The notes below the pieces were generated by a model. That model searched no databases, was not told where the DNA came from, and saw only the letters and a list, made by a program, of their open reading frames with translations. The translations under genes were made by a program, and so were the position numbers. Of a DNA stretch of 64,000 bases, positions 10,405-20,252 are shown piece after piece. This DNA comes from Turbatrix aceti (lineage: Eukaryota > Nematoda > Chromadorea > Rhabditida > Panagrolaimidae). The stretch is from positions 8,441,246 through 8,505,245 of the forward strand of contig OZ017770.1 of the NCBI GenBank assembly GCA_963969345.1. Direction: 5' to 3'. How positions within the stretch are numbered: the stretch's first letter is position 1; each line of letters begins with the position of its first letter.

Positions 10405-12240
10405 ATCTTCAATTTTTTTATTTCAATTTCAATTTCAATTTTTTTAATTTTTTTCAATTTATATCTCTTACTCGTACACACGGGATAACAAAGTATCACT
10501 GGGATATCGTACGAAGAGGGGCACATCAAAGGAAAATCACTCGTCTATAGTCAAAGTCTTTTGCCGGGGCCTTGTAATACTCGTTGGCGAGGGCGTCGGT
10601 CCAGCGCATACGAGGTCGTCCAGGCGGTCGCTTGGCTTTGTCGTAGTCGTCGGTAGGGCGCCAGTCTGACAGTCGAACTGCCCAGTTGTCGTCGTCGGTC
10701 GTCGCGAGCGATTTGGCGAACTTCAGCTTCCGGAGTCGAGCGCTTTCGAACCAGTCCTTGAGCTTGGTGCGCTTTCGGATGGCCGCGGAGGGGATCTCGT
10801 CGCTCAAACGCACCTCGAGGATGGCACGTTCAAGACGACGTTGACCCCTTTGAAGGGTTTCGGCGGCGGCGTCGGTGAGTGCCCAGGTTTCGCAGCCGTA
10901 GAGGACTGCTGGCTTGATGCACTGCTCGATGAGTCGCCGTTTCAGCCCCATTTTGACTTGGCGTGAGCGCAGGAAGTCGCGGTACTTGAAATACGCTTTT
11001 CGTCCTGCCGAAATTCGTTTGACGATTTCCTTCTTGTGGTCTCTTGGCCATGAGAAAAGCTGTCCAAGGTAGACGAACTCCGTAACTCTCTCGACCGGTA
11101 GACCGTTCAGGATAATCGCTGCGTCGTCCTTTGAGTTGCTCATCCACTTAGTCTTGCCGACATTGATTTCCAAACCGACTAAGAGAGCTTCGTCGGCCAG
11201 GTCCTGCAACATGGCTTGAGCAGTGGGAGCGTCTGGGGCCAGGAGCGCAATGTCGTCGGCGTACGCAAGGTAGCTGAGTCGGTGCCTGCCGATTTTGAAT
11301 CCTCGATTTGACCAGTCAATGTTATTGAGCACGGACTGGAGGACGAGGATGAAGAGGAGCGGAGAGAGCGAGTCTCCCTGGCGAACACCTCTTTGAGTGG
11401 CAAAGCAGGCAGCGATGTCCCCGACACGTACAGCAGAGCTGCTGTTGGCGTAGAGGAGCTGGATGAACTGGACTACTGGCTCTTCGACACCAATTCCACG
11501 CAGTGCACGCCAGATGGCGTTGTACGAGATGGTGTCGAAGGCCTTGCGGAAGTCGACGAATACGGCGTAGAGCGGGAGTTGATATTCTCCGCACTTTTCG
11601 GCCATCATGTTGAGCGCGTGGATCTGCGTGGTCGTCGATAGTTTCTTTCGAAACCCTGCTTGCTCCGGTGGGATGGCGATGGCTTCGTCGCATTGCCGTT
11701 GCACGCGGTTCTTGAGGACCTTGGTAGCAGCTTTGTACAGCGACGACAGCAGGGAAATCGGGCGGTAATTCTCGATCTTTGCTGCGTCTCCCTTCTTGAA
11801 CAGCAAAATGGTGTCTGAGAAGGCAAACTTCTCAGGAACGACCCCTGTTGTGGCGATGGAATTTAGAAGGTGTTGTACTGGACCTGCCAGGGAGTTGGCG
11901 ATTGGGCGAATAGAGGAGCCACGGACGCCGTCTGCTCCTGGAGCGGCCCTTGCCTTACAGGTCCTCAGCGCGATTGCTACTTCTTCCTTCTCGAAATGGA
12001 TGGCGATTGGCGGTGCCGGTGGTTGCAGCGGTCCTTCGGCAGAGATTTTTTTATTGATCGAGTTCAACCATTTTCCGTCCAAAAAAATATCAACCAACCG
12101 TTGCAATGCCCAAGCCCGGAAAGGAGTGGGCGCTGCGGGCCGTTTTTTTTCATGCCTGCTCCCTGTGCGAGTACAATGTTTTTCAAAAAGTTCAACAGTC
12201 ATAGTGGTACCGGGACTGGTTGACTATTCTTCCAGGGAGT
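10405..12240 (-). mobile_element. 5'-truncated RTE-type non-LTR retrotransposon
   Basis: The element reads on the minus strand. Its 3' end is a short untranslated region followed by a tail of ATTGAA repeats (about 10408-10455), typical of RTE elements, which end in short tandem repeats rather than poly(A). The apurinic endonuclease domain that should precede the reverse transcriptase is missing: the frame is stopped only eight codons before its first ATG. 5' truncation is the usual product of incomplete target-primed reverse transcription. Related 3' ends occur at 42694-42800 and 35045-35105. No target-site duplication was established. Confidence 0.85.
10526..12202 (-). CDS. Reverse transcriptase of RTE-type retrotransposon, endonuclease absent
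   Basis: Single uninterrupted frame of 558 residues. The reverse transcriptase core is plain: KARAAPGADGV, ENYRPISLLSSLYK, then VFVDFRKAFDTI, RGVRQGDSLSPLLF, and the catalytic YADDIALL box. A thumb and C-terminal region follows with YGCETWALTD and the RTE-typical end RPPGRPRMRWTD. The catalytic aspartates are present and there is no frameshift, so the copy is young or under little decay. Without the endonuclease it should not mobilise by itself. Codon use is clearly GC-richer than in the neighbouring host genes. Confidence 0.92.
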   Translation of the reverse strand: MTVELFEKHCTRTGSRHEKKRPAAPTPFRAWALQRLVDIFLDGKWLNSINKKISAEGPLQPPAPPIAIHFEKEEVAIALRTCKARAAPGADGVRGSSIRPIANSLAGPVQHLLNSIATTGVVPEKFAFSDTILLFKKGDAAKIENYRPISLLSSLYKAATKVLKNRVQRQCDEAIAIPPEQAGFRKKLSTTTQIHALNMMAEKCGEYQLPLYAVFVDFRKAFDTISYNAIWRALRGIGVEEPVVQFIQLLYANSSSAVRVGDIAACFATQRGVRQGDSLSPLLFILVLQSVLNNIDWSNRGFKIGRHRLSYLAYADDIALLAPDAPTAQAMLQDLADEALLVGLEINVGKTKWMSNSKDDAAIILNGLPVERVTEFVYLGQLFSWPRDHKKEIVKRISAGRKAYFKYRDFLRSRQVKMGLKRRLIEQCIKPAVLYGCETWALTDAAAETLQRGQRRLERAILEVRLSDEIPSAAIRKRTKLKDWFESARLRKLKFAKSLATTDDDNWAVRLSDWRPTDDYDKAKRPPGRPRMRWTDALANEYYKAPAKDFDYRRVIFL

Positions 12241-12536
12241 AGCAAGCGTGCCCTGCGTGCGAGACGAGACGTAAGGGTTGTGTGGCCCTGAGAAAAGCAT
12301 GGCAAAACAGACAGATCGTGAGCGACCGATGACCACGAGTCATCTTTCTGGTCAGGGAAACAAGTGGCAGACAGGTTGCGCGTGGTGTGCGCTGGTCCCG
12401 GGGGGACACGCACGCTCGTCGTCATCTAATTCAACGATGTTGTGAGTACTGACAGGTCAGGTCAGATGGGAAAGCTATTGTTTTGTTCTTGCATTTTATT
12501 TTAATAAGTTTTTTACGTCATAAATCGAAACAATAA
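12241..12536. other. Spacer between retrotransposon and M13 peptidase gene
   Basis: No gene recognised. A minus-strand frame across 12192-12425 lacks endonuclease motifs and is probably chance. AATAAAA-like text on the minus strand near 12500 (TTTTATTTTAATAAG on plus) could serve polyadenylation of the peptidase gene. Confidence 0.4.
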
Positions 12537-14706
12537 TCAGTTGGACCAAACTTTGCATCGTTTTTCGTCTTCGGGATACAATCGGGAACCGCGGGGGCAC
12601 TTGAAATCCACGCCGAATTCCGGAATGTTTTTCACGACCTGGTTGACACGACACTTGTCTGGAGAATGCTCTTCAGGCCTAGCAAATTGATTATCTTTGT
12701 TACTTTGACACCAATGATACGCGTGGCTTAACCAAAATATTTGACGAGATGTGAAATGCTCCAATCCTGGAATACGACCTTCTCCATTTGCGTGGGCGCT
12801 TTTGATGAATGCTTCATAACTTGTTCGAACTCCGCCGATGTCGGCAACGTTTTCACCAACGGTTCTTTTGCCGTTAATACAAGAAAGACTGCTTGCCTTT
12901 GATGGACAGCATTCGGCAGAGTACTGTTGTTCCACGCACCTGGACATCGCATCGTAGACACTTGTGCTGTTTTTCGAAAGAATGGTGCTACACGTTTGCC
13001 AGTCGCATTTTTTGTTACCAAGTTTATCGTAGAAAATTCCGTTTACGTCAAAGCCATGAACCAGTTCGTGACTGATGACACTGCCTATTCCGCCATAGTT
13101 AAAGGCCGTTGGAAAGCCTAAGTCGTAAAACGGCCACGAAATTATACCTGAAAATCGTGATTTTTAATACATTCCTAAAAATGCATCCATACCTAACGGA
13201 ATTGTTATTTCGTTCATTTCCTTGATGTAAAATGCATTAATCATGGTGACTTCAAAGTCGAAAGAAAATATATTATCCAGCTTCATCGGTATATGATATT
13301 TTGATTGGTAAGCTTTAATTAAGGCGTTTTTGATGCTAAAGTAATCTTCTACATCAATGTCGAGGATACCGTGATACAATTCGTGGCGTTCATCGAAGAC
13401 AGAAGTGTTTTCAAAGTCGTACCACGAAGGCCAGCCAATGTTGATTTTTACAAGATTTTCTGAAAGTTTGAAGCAATTTATTCATTTTTTTGGGCTAAAA
13501 AAAGTCAAATACGCTTACTTTTTTCAACCAAAGCTTTCATGGATTCTTTGTCCATCCAATCGAGGTCAGTTATAACGTCTATGAACGAGTCTAAAATGCT
13601 CTGAGAAACGTTGGAAATGGCGTTAACGGCTGCTTCGCGGTCACTTCTGCTATCCCCGTACAGGTATCCAGCAGCATTTGGCATGTGTTTTGCAACAAAT
13701 TCGATGCAATTTTCAGATCCCAAAGAAGCGTCCAAAAATTCTATGTTGTTGTATAGAAATTCAAGTCCCAAAGCGTTTATAACGGTACGAGGTAAAATTT
13801 TTTTACTGCGTATCAAATAATCCAAAGAGTTATATTGCCTGGGAGAGTACAAAAGGTGGCTTGGGATGTTTCTCCCGAGTCCTTGATAATAACTGTCTAA
13901 ATCAACGTGGGGGTAAATTTCTTTGATACGAGTAATACTGAGGCGTTCCGTAAAGTATTTGGGAGAAATCGAAGGACTTGTTGAAGAAGACGGCGAATAT
14001 ATTTCCAAAAACATTTTCATTTTTTTGATATCCCGAATGTCATCGTTCCAAGCGTTTATATCTTGTTTGATACCAATTTTGCTTGCAAAAAGTTTTACTA
14101 TATTCTTCATCTTATCAAGCTCTTTATTGCTTAATAATTGCTAAAAAATTCAAATTTAATTTTGCATATCCTTGCAGTACGACAAACCTTGGGAGTCGTC
14201 GCGGACAACAGATTGTCATTGAATAGATGAGACAAACCCAGAATTTTCATTCCAGTTTCGTATTTAGTCTTGAAGCTTCCGTAGGCAAAAAAAACGTTTT
14301 TCCACGTCCTGTTCCAGCCAGGTGTTAACATAGGCAGACCCCCGAGCTCGGTATCCAGTATTTGTTTCATTTGGTGAACACCGTTGTTGGATGGCATGGT
14401 TTCGGGCAGCGTACAAGACAAAAGAGCGTGCCGAAAAATTCGTTCTGTCAGGGAAGAGTCATTGTCAACTGAAGATATACGATTGATAATTCTTTCATGA
14501 ATGTCGGTCGTGTTTTGCAACACGCTTCTGATATCACTTGCATAATTGCCACAGACAAACTCGTAGAAATCATCGCAAGGATCGACGGATGGATTCAAGC
14601 TTTGCAGAAGCAGTTGCCCGACATCGATAAAGCCAGAGCTGTTGTTGACGACATACGTCTGGGAGTAGCAGAACAAGCTGGCAAACACAAAGGTAGAAAA
14701 CAGCAT
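12537..14706 (-). CDS. Secreted M13 (neprilysin-like) zinc metallopeptidase
   Basis: Exons 14188-14706, 13519-14140, 13193-13459 and 12537-13147 give 672 residues, near the family's usual 650-780. The product starts with a signal peptide (MLFSTFVFASLFCYS) and lacks the transmembrane anchor of neprilysin itself, so it is probably secreted. SVDPCDDFYEFVCG is the classic N-terminal M13 block. The zinc site is VISHELVHGFD (HExxH at about residue 494), with the third ligand in ENVADIGG at about residue 567. CRVNQVVKNIPEF matches the C-terminal substrate-binding motif. Substrates would be peptides, but which cannot be told. Introns are 46-60 nt with clean GT-AG ends. The same gene appears again at 21320-23324, probably an assembly overlap. 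Confidence 0.93.
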
Positions 14707-15092
14707 TTTAGAACTTTTCAGATGTTTCGACCTTCTTTTTATATTTATTTGTGTTTATGATTTTTATTATTCATCTCTCTCGGATTTTTTCCCGTCTAGT
14801 TCCTAGACAGGCGTCTCGCCTCAACCGTTTGCGTGACTGTGCGTTGATTCATGATTTTGAAAACGGCTGCTTGGTACTGATGAAGCAGAAGACAAAAAAA
14901 GAAATATGAGTGTTTGAAAAGTTTTCATGATTCCACGAATGAAAACACACTTATTCAACAAATGATAGCACAATCAGAATCGTTTGGTATATGAAAAAAA
15001 AAACGAATGTGCTTTTAACGCCATAATTAGTGATTTTAACGTCATCGTCTGATGGCTAACCTATTGACTTCAAATGCATAATTTTTTTTCAG
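14707..15092. promoter_or_regulatory. Upstream region of the M13 gene
   Basis: Intergenic AT-rich DNA upstream of the minus-strand M13 gene, where its promoter must lie. I see no clear TATA box or other named site. The stretch TTCCTAGACAGGCGTCTCGCC near 14800 is the only GC-richer island. No coding signal. Confidence 0.35.
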
Positions 15093-15254
15093 TACGCGAT
15101 CCCTAAGCACTGGTCGCTATTCGCCGGGTTTGAGTATCCTGCCACCAACAATTGTATGAATCAAGTCGCCGAAGCAAAAGAGCAAAAGCAATGTGCGCGA
15201 AAGCATGAAAGACAAGCTGGCCGGCCAGCCTTTGCGCTCGTACCAGTGGGTTGA
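15093..15254 (+). other. Orphan exon-like open frame after a strong splice acceptor
   Basis: TTTTTTTTCAG at 15082-15092 is followed by a 54-codon frame ending in TGA. It is rich in Lys, Gln, Ala and Cys and has a coding look (begins YAIPKHWSLF). No convincing upstream exon is found before the divergent M13 gene, and no product is recognised. It could be the last exon of a broken or partly moved gene. The identical copy lies at 23711-23872. Confidence 0.3.
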
Positions 15255-15321
15255 CCCGACCCGTCTTCAATTTAGCTATCAAACCAAAAACAAAATGACC
15301 GAAAACAACAATTCTTCGTGC

Positions 15322-16250
15322 ACACTTTTTCTTGTTTTTTCGAAAGTGATGTCTCTTTGTCGGCATTTCTTGCATATTCATATATTTTCCTTGGTTTTGC
15401 CATTCTCCTTTCTTATCAAGCTCAGTCAGGCGATTCTATATCATTTTTAACTCAGGTTATAACTTGTCGGAGAAATCTGCTACATTGCGATGACAATGCC
15501 TATTTTTTACAATTATTTTGGATTTGCTTTCAAAATTCTGAACAGGTATTCACGTTTTCTCAATTCAGCGACCTGCCCCCTACCCATAACTCGGATTTGG
15601 GCCCATAGCGGTGTTTCTAGCGCCAGATTTATGAAAAGGACGACGGCTCTGACGTCTGACACCGGAATCATTGTAGTAAAAAGTTTTTGGACCAATTGTG
15701 CCTTACCTGACTAATTTGAACCCCCTGCTGCTAAATACCATCGCAACGTTGGAACCCGTAAACCTATGATATATTTTACACCGTCAAAACCGTTAGGGGA
15801 CACAACGCGCACATAACACGCACAATCTTCCCTGTTCTACCATTGATCTGCCTCGTTTTTAGCCTACTTTTGGAAGCGAAGCATTGCTTATTTTTGTGTC
15901 TTGACACCTGGGGGAACAAATTAGTGGGTTCAGATGCATTCGGAGCGATATCGCTGTACTCCGATTATTCCGACAACAGACGTCAGAGCCGACATAATAA
16001 AATGGTCCTCTTCATAAATGCTGGGGGCGCTAGAAATTCCGCTATGGGCCCAAATCCGAGTTATGGGTAAGGGGCAGGTCGCGTGAATACCTGTTCAGAA
16101 TTTTGAAAGCGGATCCAAAATAATGGTAAAAATGATATAAAATCGCCTGACTGAGCTTGATAAGAATGGAGAATGGCAAAACAAAGGAAAATATATGAAT
16201 ATGCAAGAAACGCCGACAAAGAGACATCACCTTCAAAAAAACAAGAAAAA
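15322..16250. mobile_element. Foldback/MITE-like element with ~300-base imperfect inverted arms
   Basis: The left arm (about 15322-15660) and right arm (about 15980-16250) are imperfect inverted copies: CGGATTTGGGCCCATAGCGG on the left against CCGCTATGGGCCCAAATCCG on the right, with many other matching blocks. The ~320-base loop (15661-15980) codes for nothing recognisable. The arms differ by substitutions and small deletions, so the element is old. No transposase. Target-site duplications were not resolved. Confidence 0.7.
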
Positions 16251-16320
16251 TTTTCGCGTCGGGAGTTTGTCTCCTTAGTTAGTGCAATGCTTCTAGAAAA
16301 AAGTTCACTCCACCCACCCG

Positions 16321-16343
16321 GTTTGCGTTGTGTCCACAACGCC
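16321..16343. repeat. Palindromic 18-mer in a 22-base dispersed repeat
   Basis: GGTTTGCGTTGTGTCCACAA followed by CGC contains a perfect 8-bp inverted repeat (GCGTTGTG/CACAACGC) around TC. The same 22 bases recur at about 17621-17643, 1.3 kb away and on the other side of the RFAAA gene. Confidence 0.6.
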
Positions 16344-16450
16344 AAAGCGTCGTTATCAATGTCGTTGTCACTTGCGCAGAGTTTTATGAGTTTTACGTTC
16401 TTCACCCTTCACCCAACTTGTCTGTTGCTGTTTCCAGTCACAATCTACTG

Positions 16451-17366
16451 ATGCTTTCCGATAGCATGAATCCTCTTTACGACTGGCAGCGGCAGTTGCT
16501 GGCTGAATGCCCGACACTTATCGACGTACTTCAACACGTTTCTGCGTGAGTTTTTACGGCTTTTCCTGTGGGTTTTTATAAGTGGGTTTTGTTTTTAGTC
16601 CGACTGAGGATCACTATCCGCTGCTTGAACCCGTGGAATCCGTGCCTTCGGCCTTCTCTTCTGGCAGTTCCCTTGCATCTTTCTCGGATGATGAGCCCGA
16701 GGGCGTCGATAAGCTGATCTCTGACTACTGGGCAAAGTCGACTGACGACATTCCGGACTTCATCCCTCCGCACAAACGGGTTCAGTTTCCTGTCAAGTCG
16801 CAATCAGCTCCGTGTTCTCCTGCTTTCGGACATTCTGGATCCCCAAACAGCCAGTTCAACCGTAGGTGTTTTATTATCCAACATATTACGTGCTTTTGTT
16901 TACAGATCGCCGCAGTGTGTCCACTTCCGACGACGGGCAGTGCAACTGGTTCGAGTTGGACACGGACACGGACGTCCCGATGCCGTATGTCGTGCAGCAG
17001 AAGATCTTCGAAATTGACTACGCTCGCGCCGCTGTTGCTGCCCGTATAAATGCTCATTACGCCATGCAGTGGAAGGTTGCTGCTTCCATGATGCTGCCTG
17101 ATCACATCCAGCACCAGGAACCTCCTCTTTCGCCTCCCAAGAGCATCCCCGCTGCACAGCCTGCGACTGAGCCAGACGAAGACTCGATCAACAAGCGCTT
17201 TGCCGCTGCTGTGCGCCGTCAAATCAATTCCGATAGCGTCAAGCAGGCTCCGCGCAGCTCTTCCGGTCCAACTGATGTCCGCGAAATGTTCTACAACAAC
17301 GTACTGCATGCATGCTCCATGCCAGATTCTTCTTCGGCCCCGCGACGTGCTCGGCGTACTCTCTGA
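16451..17366 (+). CDS. Lineage-specific protein with C-terminal RFAAA motif, three exons
   Basis: Exons 16451-16545, 16599-16861 and 16906-17366 give 272 residues with all junctions in frame. TTTCCAG thirteen bases before the ATG may be a trans-splice or 5'UTR acceptor. No known domain is seen. The middle is acidic and Ser/Pro-rich (SSGSSLASFSDDEPEG). The third exon starts with SVSTSDDGQC, continues with a helical stretch and ends with EPDEDSINKRFAAAVRRQIN, a motif shared with the minus-strand gene at 7899-9501 (DPDEDLINQRFAAAQMQRR). The second intron (16862-16905) is nearly the same 44 nt as two introns there, while the flanking exons have diverged. No membrane segment or signal peptide. Function unknown. 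Confidence 0.75.
16862..16905 (+). other. 44-nt intron shared with two introns at 9.3 and 9.6 kb
   Basis: The intron starts GTAGGTGTTTTATTATCC and ends CTTTTGTTTACAG. Introns at 9322-9365 and 9552-9595 (minus strand) are also exactly 44 nt and differ at only a handful of positions. The shared pieces are GTAGGTGTT, ATTATCC, a TATTACGT-like block and TTTTGTTTTCAG. Very short introns normally diverge faster than exons, so this conservation is notable. Confidence 0.85.
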
Positions 17367-17653
17367 ACTCAAGCAGAAACATGATTCGTGACAAAGGCAA
17401 CACAAAATACTTCAAAGTTAAAAGTTCTTACAACATCACATATTATATTCATTTTTAGTGTTAAAATTTCATATATTCACAGTTTTTTAGTTTTCGAGCA
17501 GGGAAATTGAAAAACTGTGTTCAAATTCATAAATTATGTGCTTATGACTATTATGAGGGGGGGGGGGGGTGGATTTCTTTTCACAGCAGGATGCATTCAG
17601 AGCGGAGTTGTCGATCGAGCTCGGTTTGCGTTGTGTCCACAACGCAAACAGCT
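17367..17653. other. 3' flank of the RFAAA gene, with G12 tract
   Basis: AT-rich sequence with no gene. It contains a G homopolymer at about 17558-17569 and the second copy of the palindromic 22-mer near 17621. Confidence 0.4.
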
Positions 17654-17882
17654 ATCTGGGGCGTTTTCCGGGGGGGGGGGGGTTGAATAGTTGCTCAGTT
17701 ATCATATCAGGGGGTGGTAAAAGGCTGGGGTTAGATTCCTGCATTGGGTAATGTGTTAAAAAAATGTTTAATTTAAAATTAAAAAATTTTCGACCTGTAG
17801 GTACAGTTTACTTAAAAATATTTGGGGTGCGTCCGAAGCGGGGGACGCGTGACACCCTAAAAATCCCATCTTTTGTTTACCA
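17654..17882 (+). mobile_element. tRNA-derived SINE, copy 1
   Basis: Begins ATCTGGGGCGTTTTCCGGGG, then a G-run, then a tRNA-like head (CAGTTATCATATCAGGGGGT, an A-box-like block, and GGGTTAGATTCCTGC, a one-base-changed B box). A body with TTTAATTTAAAATTAAAA follows, then a conserved hairpin (GGGTGCGTCC...GGACGCGTGACACCC), ending near TTTTGTTTACCAT. Further copies lie at 40168-41722. Its presence here, away from that array, shows dispersal. Confidence 0.75.
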
Positions 17883-20252
17883 TTGATCACAAAATATGTA
17901 AAAAGCATTATAAAATTAATTTATATAAATACTACTTTTTATATAAATCCGCGCGACTTTTGCGACCAGGGATACCGCAAAGCCAAACCATCTGCTGTAA
18001 ACAAAAGACAGCCCTTGGTCTCGGGTGGCATGACGCCGTCCTGTGTCCTCGTGAGTCCCTTAGATATTCAATCGTGGATAGTTTACGTCATCGATGATTG
18101 GCGGAGCGATACAATCATCGATGACGTAAACTATCCGAAGAGCAAGGCCGGTCGGCGACGGCTTATCGTAAATCTGATACAAAGTTCTCAAGCTTCACTG
18201 CCACAGCAAGGAGGGTTCTGATGAGGCTGCTCTCGAGATTGAGTGCCGAATACATTAGCTTTTGGCGGCAATCCAGCGTAACCAGGTCCAGGAAGACCTG
18301 TATTGTGTCGACGCATCTAAAAGCAAATGTGTAGTTTGTGTCTACGCAAATGAAAGTTGTGAAAGCCGGGTATGGTATGAAAAGATGCGCAAAAACATAG
18401 GGAACACGAAAAACATGGGGTACTTCATTTTTTGATCGGATCACGGTCAGTCGGCCGGATGTTATGCCTTGGGCACCAAAATTGCACGTTCGGCGTTCCT
18501 TTCCGTTCTTTCGTTGCGAGAGAACATTTGATGACATTTACATACATTTGAACGTACTTATGACATTTTTTGACGTCTAAACATACGTTAGCAGCCCATA
18601 GGGCCGCGCAAAATTTGTAGTTTGCTGTGAAGTAAGCTGGGTAAGTGTCACCCCAAAGGCAACGCGTGAGTCCTGTAAGAGCTCGGTCTTCTCAAATGAC
18701 CTAAACAAAATTGCGGTGCATGCGACCAAGAATACAAAAAACATGAATCAACCTTTTGTATATTGTGGTATTCGTACTCCGGTTCAATCTTAGCCCAATC
18801 CCAAAGATCCTCTGTTCTCAGAAGTCAGCTGGTTGTCAACAACAATAAAACGGTTTATTGATACCACAAAGGTTAAAACATACGAATCAAGAGGGGTCTA
18901 ATATAGTAAATGTTACATAAACAATTGATGGCTTCATATACATATTAATATGTATGTACATACATAATTCCTTATGTATCCCCAGTTTGGTTAACCCTTC
19001 GGTCGCACACACCACTTACAACAAGAGTTTATTAGAAGCAGTTAAACACGATGGGCGAGAGAGTCGGGAGAGGTAGGTCGGTTGTAGAGCAAAAATGAGA
19101 TCGAATGGATATGGAATCCAAGCATGCCCAACCTCTCGAGGGCACTGCTGCGAATCCTGCAGGTGGGCCGTTGCGGACAAAGGACAGGGCGAGACCTGCT
19201 TTATCTGGTCTTGAAGACAACGGCATTTTGGCTGGATCAGGGATCGGGCGGGAAAAGGACAAAGGCGGTCTAGTTGTCTTGGGTCGTCCCGTGATCTTTG
19301 CCGATCAACATAGTAGGTGTTTGTCTTCCATGTACATAAATCAATTATACAATATATAGTTATTTATAATTACAATATATAGAGCGATGTAGAAATAATA
19401 TTTTATATCATAACTGCACACAACACGAAAAGACAAATACCGGGAACTGAACGAAACAGATTGCTTAAAAAGTTGTGCTGCACGGTCCCGCTCCTCCCAC
19501 TGCACCGCTCCTCCCCCAAAAAATTGCGGCACATGTTGGCGCAAATGGCTTTTTAGTTGTCTTTGTTGCTATCGATGTCTGCTACAGGTATGATACATTC
19601 CAGACACCTGTGGCGTCTCGCTGTATACACACTTTATTCAGCCAATACTTTGGGGCAGATATATTACGAATAGACTGCACATCAAAAGTAACATGCAATC
19701 GAAGTCACCGCTGCGCGGACCACTTCGATTTTCCCGCAGGTATTTTGTGCGGCATGATTGCTTCGATTGCCGCCGATGAACATCGCTAACAGCTGGGCGC
19801 ACTTTCCCGACTTTTTGGACAAAAACTGTTTTGGCATACAATGTGAAACAAAACGATGGATTTGCAAGCTGGCACTGCGAACTGTACTTGTTGGTTGCGT
19901 ATGGGCATGAATAAACAATTTATTAAACAAGTCTTACAATATATTTTTTTATTTTAAATCTTGACAAAAAATGATTGTGCAAATCAGTTTTGAAAAAGCC
20001 TTCAAAAAACATCCTTTAAAGACGTTAACCATTAATTTATGAAATTCCTTCTCCACTCAATATGAAATTCCTTCTCTATGTTTGACAATAAAGGTTTGTT
20101 TTATTGTATTACTGGAGCCAATTCCTGTCAGAATGTTTGCCTGACGTTGATAACTTATCATCGATGACTTTGACAACCTAAAATTCGCACATTTGTGACA
20201 AATGTATGGGGTGCGTAAAAGATCAAAAGTATGTGAAACAAAAATTTTCCTT
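17883..20252. other. Long intergenic stretch, no confident gene
   Basis: Apart from the hairpin at 18076-18136, this 2.4 kb shows only short, unsupported reading frames. A 9-bp inverted repeat TTGTGGTAT/ATACCACAA brackets about 105 bases near 18770-18875 that end in AATAAAACGGTTTATTG. It may be a small MITE or degenerate LTR. Variation between the two contig copies is concentrated in this stretch (19.03-20.0 kb) and the following 1.1 kb. Confidence 0.45.
18076..18136. repeat. Perfect 24-bp hairpin with 13-nt loop
   Basis: GGATAGTTTACGTCATCGAT plus GATT at 18076-18099 is the exact reverse complement of 18113-18136, with GGCGGAGCGATAC between. A perfect stem of this length with so small a loop is rare by chance. 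It could be a tiny MITE remnant, a small-RNA precursor or a CRE-like (TGACGTAA) double site. It is repeated in the second contig at 26694-26754. Confidence 0.85.

Noticed and set aside
12192..12425. Endonuclease domain upstream of the reverse transcriptase
   Set aside because: The open frame there shows none of the apurinic endonuclease motifs and is in a different frame from the reverse transcriptase.
17883..18221. 112-codon open frame downstream of the SINE
   Set aside because: It runs through the perfect hairpin and AT-rich repeat DNA, has no splice support and no family resemblance.
18769..18876. Solo LTR bounded by TTGTGGTAT/ATACCACAA
   Set aside because: Only about 105 bases long, without TG...CA ends in the right register, target duplication or any internal retroviral sequence. 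Left as an unexplained inverted repeat.
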